Source of the DNA: Chromera velia
Lineage: Eukaryota; Sar; Chromeraceae
NCBI GenBank assembly: GCA_018398765.1
Contig: JAHBMJ010002859.1
Location: 1-15,349 of the forward strand
Length of the DNA: 15,349 bases
Reading direction: 5' to 3'
The notes beneath the pieces are model-generated. The model searched no databases, was not told the origin of the DNA, and saw nothing but the letters and a program-made list of their open reading frames with translations. The number at the start of each line of letters is the position of its first letter. Positions within the stretch are counted from its first letter, which is position 1. Positions 1-7,600 of this stretch are shown piece by piece. Both the position numbers and the translations under genes were made by a program.

Positions 1-35
<35 letters not shown>

Positions 36-60
36 GCGCGCGCACACACACACACACACG

Positions 61-95
<35 letters not shown>

Positions 96-114
96 GCGCG
101 CGCACACGCACACG

Positions 115-155
<41 letters not shown>

Positions 156-161
156 CACACA
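1..161. repeat. CA/CG dinucleotide microsatellite
   Basis: The window opens inside a long alternating CA tract interrupted by short CG runs (about 34-43, 93-103 and 120-127). It ends in an imperfect ACACACAG. Almost every step alternates purine and pyrimidine, which is the classic Z-DNA-prone pattern. It lies downstream (3') of the minus-strand GFA exon, so it may sit in an intron or the 3' flank of that gene. The left end is cut by the window. Confidence 0.97.
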
Positions 162-339
162 GAGGCAGAGGCAGACGGAGGCACTGCGGGATGGTCATGG
201 CCGCACCAAAAAAGAGGCTCACCACAGCTTATACTCAGTCCACAAATTCACGTCTTGACGTTGTCATTCACACAAAAGGCGGACAATGCAAATGAATGCT
301 CTCAACCGCAGCACTTGACGGACTAACTGACTGACTCAC

Positions 340-588
340 TGACTGACTGTATGCCGGCCCTCCGCACTGAGTGCAGTGGAATCTGGTCATGGCTTCTGAG
401 CTCTTGAATCCCTTCAGGTTCTCTTCCCCCTCGGAGACGTCCAAGTCTCCCTTGCTCCATCCGACCAGTGCGGTCACTGCCCCGTAGAATTTTGTGCAGA
501 GGCGGCAGTGGCAGTAGACGGAGAAGGATGGTTTTGCCCCTTCCTTCACCCTGAATTTCCATGCACCACAGAAACAGCTGCCCTTCAT
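340..588 (-). CDS. GFA/CENP-V-like (Mss4-fold) zinc protein, first exon, partial
   Basis: This exon encodes 83 residues from the ATG at 586-588. The start is chosen because the family's opening motif (GSCFCG) follows at residues 3-8. Cysteines fall in the family pattern: C5/C7 pair with C72/C75 (HCTQCGG) as the structural zinc site, and C26/C28/C31 (CHCRLC) form the second, catalytic-type zinc site. Between them the segment KFYGAVTALVGW matches the conserved core. Members include glutathione-dependent formaldehyde-activating enzymes and centromere protein V; the exact substrate cannot be told here. The exon ends in phase 0 at a GTGAGT donor (339-334). Reading on gives only Ser-Gln-Val repeats from a GTCA tetranucleotide run, so the true C-terminus must be in later exons at lower coordinates or outside the window; I could not place them. 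Domain call is firm, gene model partial. Confidence 0.8.
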
Positions 589-1080
589 TGCGTCCAGTCT
601 GTTGAGATCAGGGAATTCTTGTGCATGCAGTGCATGTGCTGTCTTTGCAGAATCTAACCAGCCACGACTTCTTTAGGTTCGACAATTAGTTGAAGCCGAG
701 TCGAATCTGCGTGAGTCCGTTGCGATCGAGTTGAAATGCCCAAGCATGGCCATGTATCACTGACACCCTGCATCCACCGTCTACACATGTCGACACATGT
801 CTGGGCCCTCGAGCGATCAAACTGAATGAATGGACCGAAGCAAACTTGCATCCTTGTGTGAAGCACGCTGATCTCCGCATGTATGCCGTCTCGCCGCGAC
901 GCCGTCTCGCTATACGTGCCGTCTCAGATTCCGAGTTGGGCGCGCCTCGCGTGCCGACGATCTTCAGAGCATCAGTGTTCTGCATGAGGGGAGAGAAAGC
1001 CAAGAACTCAGAGGGAGGAAGCTTCATTCAGCACTGCTGGAGGGGTCGCAGCAATTCAAGTCCCTTACGACGATGGTGAC
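589..1080. other. Upstream flank of GFA gene, no gene recognised
   Basis: Presumed promoter side of the minus-strand GFA gene. No convincing exon is seen; open frames on both strands have no recognisable motif. A short internal triplication of GCCGTCTC occurs at about 887-927. No clear TATA box was seen. Confidence 0.4.
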
Positions 1081-2030
1081 TGAGAATGAACACTAAGTTA
1101 CTAACACTGACTATAAGTTTTTTTTGACTATACAGATTTTTAGTGTTGCATTGTATGCATGTCGCTGTACGCAGTTTTTAATTAACTAGTCTTACTATAA
1201 GTATCAGACAAAAAGGCTTACTGGACAAAGACTATGCATATTAAACTTTATTTCCCTAAAAACAAAAAAAAAATCCTCTCAAATCTGTGTTCACCCAACT
1301 ATCATTAAAAAAAAAGAAACTAACACCATGAATGAATGAATAAATGAATGAATGAATGAATGCAACTAGGAATGCAAGTAAATGAATGAATATGAATGAA
1401 TGAATGAATAAATGAATCAAAGACAACAAGGACCATGCATTTTAAAATTTATTCCCCCTTCCCCCCCCCCTGCCTAAAATGAATGAATGAATAAATGAAT
1501 GAATGAATGAATATCGTTGAGTGAACGACTATGCACAAGTATTGATGAAAAATGTTTCACTACTTAGAACTGGGAGGTGGAGACTCATCAAGACTTGAGC
1601 AGCACGTTTTTAAACTCTTTTTTTTTCTAGTTTTTTTTTTTTTATATATAAAACAAGTTTAAACAACTTAAATATACTACCGCGGTTAAGTTAATCAATG
1701 GCAAATCGAGTTGAGTCCGCATCTGTCCAATTTAAATGCAAACGCTGTAAACTTGAAGATATATTCAAGATTGGCTATATTTAATACTAGTATTTGATAA
1801 TATATTTTCAAAGTAATAACTCTCACGAATATGATTCTATTACTAAACTGCAAAGCATTTTAAAGTTTATGAGAAAGATAAAATAATAGGCAGTGGCAAC
1901 AGCTAGTTTTTGATAGTTATTGATAGTCATGCTGCCGTCATTTAGTAATAATCATTGATAATTTAGTAACAGTGGCACTTTATTTTTAGTCGCTGGAGTA
2001 AAGTGAAGTTTGGTGGGCATGTACAACTTG
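1081..2030. repeat. AT-rich intergenic stretch with GAAT arrays
   Basis: Base composition drops sharply to AT-rich relative to both flanks. Three (GAAT)n arrays with occasional AAAT units lie at about 1328-1362, 1378-1418 and 1479-1513. A related non-array segment recurs about 200 bp apart (1230-1258 and 1431-1457, each ATGCAT followed by TTAAA/TTTATTCCC), suggesting a degenerate tandem unit of about 200 bp. Homopolymer T runs and an alternating TA run are near 1620-1650. No gene is seen. Confidence 0.7.
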
Positions 2031-2448
2031 AAGTTCAATAGTGTTCGTTTAGTAGAACTGCAGAGACCCTTCTAGACAACAGTCTACTTTTGCTGATGAT
2101 CGGGAATTGTATATCGAAGCCCGATTGCAGTATGCTTAGCGTATGGCAGCAAAACACGCTCAATTTCAGAACCTTTACTACAAGAGACTCTCTTCTCAGA
2201 CAAAGGCCCTCAACCAAAAATGAGGACTCTCAGGTACTCCCAGGCCTCGAGAAAACCGCATGCAGAGAACTCGCTCGACTCTGCACAAATTCCGATGTTC
2301 CTGCTCTCCAGTAGACTCGATTTGTAACACATTCCGAAGCTCCCGCTGAGTGTGAACGTTTGCCTAAACATCTGTGACAAACTGATGTCGACACTCGATG
2401 AAGCTGTAGTGTTCGCACACTTTTCCGTACTAGCTTTGAAACCTGCAT

Positions 2449-2925
2449 TTGGGACAAAAGAGACACATCTTTTCGACGCGAGTCGGAAGAGTGTCCGAAA
2501 CAGAAGAGGTTCGCGAAACGAGAATAATCGGGAGGCGTTGTGTCGGGAACAATAAGGCTGAAGTAGCGGGCCCAGCACGTTCTTGCAGTCGCAGCTTGCC
2601 CGTCTCCTCATCGACTGTGGTGCGCGCGCGCGTAAGAAGATTCGTTGCCGGACAAACCATGAGAGAGAAGCTCTCCTTGCCTCGTCAGTTCAAATACAAA
2701 GTGGTTCGAAAAGTGCAGGAGAGTAAAGCACGATTGAGCGGACGGAAGGGAAGGACACAGGTGACAGGATGGAGAATCAAGGAACTCTCGAAAAAGAACG
2801 TCAAATCTGACCATTGTGAGTCGAAGAATCCAGGAGAAGATCAGACTCGATGCTTTTTGTTGCTTTGTGTTGAATGTGGCGTAGCCTCAGGAGTGGACGG
2901 TGGCAGACCCGAGAGAGACCGGTGA
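2449..2925 (+). CDS. Unrecognised open reading frame, basic protein (doubtful)
   Basis: A 158-codon open frame rich in Arg and Lys. I recognise no domain, signal peptide or membrane segment. The middle part (about residues 70-120) is basic and could be an exon, but competing open frames exist on the minus strand at 2210-2611 and 2608-2814, and there is no splice evidence either way. It is listed only because it is the longest frame in the otherwise empty 2031-3226 stretch. It may be chance. Confidence 0.15.
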   Translation: MGQKRHIFSTRVGRVSETEEVRETRIIGRRCVGNNKAEVAGPARSCSRSLPVSSSTVVRARVRRFVAGQTMREKLSLPRQFKYKVVRKVQESKARLSGRKGRTQVTGWRIKELSKKNVKSDHCESKNPGEDQTRCFLLLCVECGVASGVDGGRPERDR

Positions 2926-3330
2926 GAAAAGAGCGGTTGCCCCTCAGAGTTCCTGCATGCACAAAAAGAGAGTTTGAGTTCATTTGAAAGACAGAAAAGA
3001 CTGCCTTGATAATGTTCCTGTTGGTTGATGATTGTATTTGTTTATCTCAGAGAAGTAGTTAGTATCTCATTTCAGGTCGAGAGACCAAAAACACAGACTG
3101 ACTCATCAACAGAAACACAAGGAGAAGTCCTTTGTGTGTGGCCCTACTTCCTTTGTCAAACTGAAGTGGTGCCAAACCAGACCGACTGCCTGACTGATTG
3201 ACAGGTAGAGATCCAGATAGAGGCTTTCACACGGAGAGAGGGAGAGAGTAGAGAGAGATGGAAAGGCGAACAATCACTTCAGTGAACGAATTTTCGTGCA
3301 CATAATCTATCACGCACAGAGAAACGGATG

Positions 3331-3346
3331 GTGTGTGTGTGCGTGC

Positions 3347-3380
<34 letters not shown>
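3331..3380. repeat. Compound GT/GA microsatellite
   Basis: A (GT)n tract with two GC interruptions passes directly into (GA)n. The same order of motifs, read on the other strand, occurs in the kinase intron at 7502-7613. Confidence 0.95.
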
Positions 3381-3382
<2 letters not shown>

Positions 3383-3406
3383 CGACGTAGGGACGTGGGG
3401 AGAGAC

Positions 3407-3545
3407 AGGCAGCGATGAAGAATGCGTGATAGGCCTGTATCCAAACTGACTCCGTGAAAAGGGGTACTGTGATGCCCTCGTCGTTTGTATTTTCGTTCTC
3501 GTCCTCGGTAACTCTCCACGCACCACAAGAAGATGCAACTGCCAT
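3407..3545 (-). CDS. Candidate exon of an unknown protein
   Basis: On the minus strand a frame from the ATG at 3543-3545 reads MAVASSCGAW, then an acidic Asn/Glu stretch (EDENENTNDEG) and a hydrophobic segment (YHAFFIAAC). Composition looks coding and differs from the microsatellite-derived frames around it. A possible GT donor (GTCTCT) is at 3406-3401; beyond it the frame runs into the GA/GT microsatellite. No partner exon was found and no domain is recognised. Treat as a weak hypothesis. Confidence 0.2.
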
Positions 3546-3609
3546 CCAGCACAAGTAGGTCTCTCACCAAGAAGAAGAAGACACACACAGAGAAAGTCCA
3601 GTTAAGGGA

Positions 3610-3632
3610 CCCCCCCCCCCNCCCCCCCCCCC
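3610..3632. repeat. Poly-C run containing the only ambiguous base
   Basis: About 22 cytosines interrupted by N at 3621. The N most likely marks an unresolved homopolymer length in sequencing. Frames crossing it should not be trusted. Confidence 0.9.
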
Positions 3633-4906
3633 ATCCCTATCCGTCGAGAGCAGAGCGCGGCTGTTTGGCGTGTGATTTTCCTGCAAACAGAAGAACAGGC
3701 AGAAAGGAAAGCAAAGAGCAGGAGAGGAGGCGCAAAACACGGTTGTTTGTCCGTGCACAGAGTAAAAGGTTTGGTAACAGAGAGAAAAAACAAGTGCATG
3801 TGGTATCACACTCATTGTTACCGGAACGCATGAACAGTCACAACACGGAGAAGAAAAAACAGTAAAACAAAATCAACTGACCCAGATTCGTCCAAGCAAA
3901 TCGACTCGAGGGCTCTCGCATAAACCGAAATCCTCCTGGCCAGCTCCGTTGAGGGAGGGGGCCGCCCATTTGCACGCAGGCACACGCACAGAGAGAAAAC
4001 CAAGACCCAATCCAGTACGAATAGCACACATTTGGATCACCATGCAGCATGATCAGTTGCCTGATCAAAGTGAGGCCTTATGATGCATGGTTGGGCGAGG
4101 AGAGGCTCCTCACAACTTCCCTTCTGGAGAACGGCTCGATCACTCGATCACTCTGAACCTTTGCCCCAGGAAGCTACGTGCGATCGGACGTCTACTTATA
4201 TGCAGCAGACCTTCTGCTGATCTGTCCGTCACGGCCCTGGCATGTGTGTGTGCATGCAGTGGTAAGAGTTGCCCGTCGATGCAAGAACATTGCAGAAATC
4301 TGGCTTGATTTCTCTCACTCTTACAGACAGAAGTAAGGGAGACATGCCAGACATGCATACAAAGCGACTGACCGGTTAGAGAGAGACGTTTGGCTCCAAG
4401 TCGATGTTGGCCGCGCTCTGCTCTCTCTTTCGACCCCTCCCCTTCCCCAGACACACGTGGACACATACATAGCAGAGGAAAGGATTCAACAGAGCTGATA
4501 AAAAGACGAGCGGACAGACTCAACATCGGGTGGGGGAAAGGTAAAGAAGAAGTGGAGAGATCTTGTCTGGTGGCGACCTTGCGTCTATCCTGTCTGTGCG
4601 GTCGCTCCGTCGAGGGGGGGTCTTTGCCGTGTGTCCTCTTCGTGTTTTCTTCTCCTTTTGTGATGATTGTGCCTCTTGGTCCTGCATGCAATTATCCGGG
4701 GCATGCAAGTGGCATCGATCCATGCAAGCAAATTAAGATGGACGCAGCGGTTCCCTGCCAAGTGTTTGTCTTTTTGGACTTTCAGAATTCCGGGACATCT
4801 GACAAAAAAGAAACTGAAATCACTGATCAGTTCTGTGAGTTGACAGCGAAACTCGATTTCCGCTGAAATGTATGAGCCAGTAAGAAAGCACGGCCGAAGT
4901 CACAAA
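3633..4906. other. No gene recognised
   Basis: Several medium open frames exist on both strands (for example 4140-4691 minus and 4390-4866 plus), but they overlap and none shows a recognisable motif or a consistent splice chain. A TGCATGCA word is at about 4683-4690, followed by GCATGCAAG 20 bp on. I see nothing I can support as a gene. Confidence 0.4.
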
Positions 4907-4990
4907 GGCGCGCGCGCGGGGGAGAGAGACAGAGACACACAGAGAGAAAGAAAGAAACAAACAAAGAAAGAAGCAAAAGCACAAAGGAAG
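4907..4990. repeat. Purine-rich simple-sequence tract
   Basis: A short (CG)n is followed by GA/CA-rich and (GAAA)/(CAAA) units. The plus strand is nearly all purine apart from C, so the minus strand is pyrimidine-rich. No coding signal. Confidence 0.8.
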
Positions 4991-5176
4991 GAAAGCAGGA
5001 ATGAATAAAGAAGCTAACAATGCGGAAGCACGATCAGATGGACAGACAACTTTGATTGACCATCTGACGGACGCAGATTGCGAAGGATGGAGAGAAAATA
5101 CACCGAGCGAATCAAGTGTATCTTCGTTAGCATTTCTTTGAGTGTGCGTTTGAGAGAGACAGTGAAAGAGCTAGCC

Positions 5177-5245
5177 AGTCAGTCAGCCGGCCAGCCAGCC
5201 AGCCAGCCAGCCAGTCAAGCAATCAGTCAGTCAGTCAGTCAGTCG
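5177..5245. repeat. CAGC/CAGT tetranucleotide array
   Basis: A run of CAGC units changes into CAGT/CAAT units. The same GTCA-type tetranucleotide appears at the GFA exon edge (about 329-352). Confidence 0.95.
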
Positions 5246-5499
5246 CTCATGGTCTCTGTCTCTGCGCCTGTCTTTCCCCTCGCCCCGCTTTTTCTTTCTT
5301 TCTGCTTCTGTGCGCCCACATGTGTGTAGAGAGTGGAACACAAAAATGCAAGAGGAGTATGGGCCAGATCCAAGGACTCGTAACACACAAAGAAAATAGC
5401 AAAATCAGAAAAAGTAAGGAGGAAGCAAAGCTCACCTTTCTTTTGTGTGGGCGTCCTCCAGAGTTCTGCAGTCCAAAGATACCAGTCGGGGGGGGAGAA

Positions 5500-6010
5500 G
5501 GAGCGGAGCATTCATGCGTGCTTCACACATGCAGAGCGACACTCAAATCTGATCAGTTCGAAAAGGATGGAATAGAAAAATTGTGGGAACACGTAAGCAA
5601 GGGAGGACACGAGAAGCGCAAAATTTAACACTGCGTGTCTCTGCATTCACAGACATACCATACGCTCCGGAGCCAGAGACCAAAACTGAGGGAAAGAGAG
5701 GGAGAAAGGGAGTGTGGGTGAAAGAGTTTATGGACAAGGCGACTCACCGGAATCTGAGATGCATCAGCGGCACTGGCCGCACTTGCGGTGGGAGCAGAAG
5801 AATGCGAAGAAGATGAGGGTTCCTGCACGCAACATGAGCGGGACGTGAGATCAACTGTATGTGAGAGCGCGGTGGAAGAAAGTGGGCAGCGAGGACTAGT
5901 GGAGTATTTCATGAAGAGGGATGCGAAAGCCCCTATCAGATTCCTTAACTTGCAGAGCAGAAAGCCATGCCTGCATGAGAATGGAAGTTGACAAGAACGT
6001 GCACGCAATC
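5500..6010. other. Coding-like stretch, strand undecided
   Basis: Plus-strand hypothesis: a short exon ending at a GTAAGC donor at 5593, then an acceptor (TTCACAG, ending at 5652) opening a frame with YAPEPETKTEG and VWVKEFMDKATHR (about 5653-5819). A further plus frame at about 5870-5990 includes GLVEYFMKRDAKAP. Minus-strand hypothesis: a Ser/Ala-rich mini-exon of about 75 bp (about 5749-5823), flanked by a TGCAG acceptor and a perfect GTGAGT donor. The two are incompatible across 5749-5823. No domain is recognised on either strand, so no gene is called. Confidence 0.35.
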
Positions 6011-6282
6011 GCTTTTGTCTTCTGAAGCCGAAGACACAGCATCACGCAGGAACAATACACAAAGTCAGGCCAAAAAACAGGAAACATCCGGCAGATCCTT
6101 GAGTTACACGAATTTGTCTTTCGCTTCTCATATCCATACTTCCCTCGTTTCTCATTAGAATCTCGTCGGAGGAAGATTTGTGAAAAAAAAACCAATTGAA
6201 TATCTTTTCGGTATGCACCAGAGGAACAGCGCACGCGGAATAACACCCGTGTGAAATTCCTGTCTATAGCTGCAACCATTCA

Positions 6283-6703
6283 ATTGTCACAGACAGACCG
6301 TTTGGGCAGCAACCAATGCCTTCAAGAGGGACCGCACTGCTTTGTGGTCTCCCGATCGAATCGCCAATGCCTCCCGCACGAAGTCTCGTCTGGAGGAAGC
6401 GGCAGAAAAACTTGCACAAGAAGAAAGACGGGACTGGTTCCTGGTGATCCTGTTGCCTCCACTCCCCCGGGTGCTCAGTGGAAATAGCATTTCACTCGGC
6501 GTTTTCCAGAATCCCCTCTCCCCCTTGTCTGCATCGGTGGACACTAGCGCTTCGGCAACCCCCAGCCCCCCCCTTCTCTTTTGTCCGTTAAATTTCATTA
6601 CATGGGAGAGGATCTTTCCGACCTCGCTGCCTGGCTCTATACCGAGGTGCAGCAGGGAATCAGCGAGGCCTCGCGTCCCGATGCCAAGTCAAGAAACCCA
6701 TGA
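6283..6703 (+). CDS. Candidate two-exon 3' end of an unknown helical protein
   Basis: Proposed exon A runs from an acceptor near 6269-6293 (CTATAG or CACAGACAG) to 6443 and contains ATNAFKRDRTALWSPDR followed by a charged helical segment (SRLEEAAEKLAQEERRDW). A GT donor begins at 6444 and an AG acceptor ends at 6610. Exon B (6611-6703) is in the same phase, reads DLSDLAAWLYTEVQQG and ends at TGA 6701-6703. Joining gives a continuous alpha-helical C-terminus. The function is unknown. The minus strand of the same DNA is also open (6287-6598) and coding-like, so the strand is not settled. If real, this gene ends tail-to-tail with the kinase. Confidence 0.35.
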
Positions 6704-6903
6704 GGAGACGAAGTCAGGAATTCTTCTGACTTCTTCATCCCCCCTCACTCCTGTCCAACGGTACGCAAGCCCCGTCTCCTTCGTCAGTTGAGCGATCTCC
6801 TGCATTTTTCGGGGATAGCAAAACAGCACAATCGAAACTTTAACATCATGAAGACCAATTCCTTGCGATGAAGGAGGCGAGCTCAACCTGTCTCCCTCTG
6901 CTC

Positions 6904-7250
6904 TTCTGTCTGTCTGTCCGTCCGTCCGTCCGTCTGTCTCTCTCTCTCTCTATATATATATATACATATTTCTTTCTTTCTCTCTGACTCTCTCGTTGCT
7001 TGTCGGTCCTTTTTGCCCATACCTCCATTTCACTCACTCACTTACTCACTCACTCACTCACTCACTCACTCACTCACCCATTCACTCACTCACTCACTCA
7101 CTCACTCACTCAGCCAGCCTGCCTCTCGGTCTATCTGTCTCTCTCTTTCTCTTTCTTTCTACCCACTGCTGCATTCTCTCCGCCCTTCCTTCCTTCCTTC
7201 CTTCCTTCCTTCCTTCCCTCCTTCCTTCCTTCCTTCCTTCCTTCCTTCTC
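6904..7250. repeat. Stack of six different simple-sequence arrays
   Basis: In order on the plus strand: CTGT/CCGT (6904-6935), CT, TA (about 6951-6964), TTTC/CT-rich, CACT (about 7031-7111) and CCTT (about 7183-7248), separated by short unique spacers. The plus strand is strongly pyrimidine-biased. Open frames across it encode only Thr-His-Ser-Leu or Leu-Pro-Ser-Phe repeats and are not genes. The stack fills the gap between the candidate plus-strand gene end (6703) and the kinase stop (7354). Confidence 0.95.
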
Positions 7251-7353
7251 TCCTTTCTTCAATGATTCCTTTTCGTCTCTTGCATTGAGGTGGGTTCTTG
7301 CGCAGCTTTCTTTCTGTGTCCCTCCTGCTTGGCCGAGTCGAGTGTCTACTCAT

Positions 7354-7502
7354 CTACCGACCTTCACCCTCTATTCCTTCTACCTCTTCCTCCCTAGAGG
7401 CCCGCTAGAACATGGAAAGGGCAAGATCGACGGGCTCGCGCGTCGGGTCGCTCAAGAAGGACGTGTTTGCATCGGAAAAAGGACGGTTCGGATTGCGAAT
7501 CA

Positions 7503-7600
<98 letters not shown>

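Noticed and set aside
4140-4866. Overlapping open frames of 158-183 codons on both strands
   Set aside because: Neither strand shows a domain, splice chain or coding bias strong enough to choose one.
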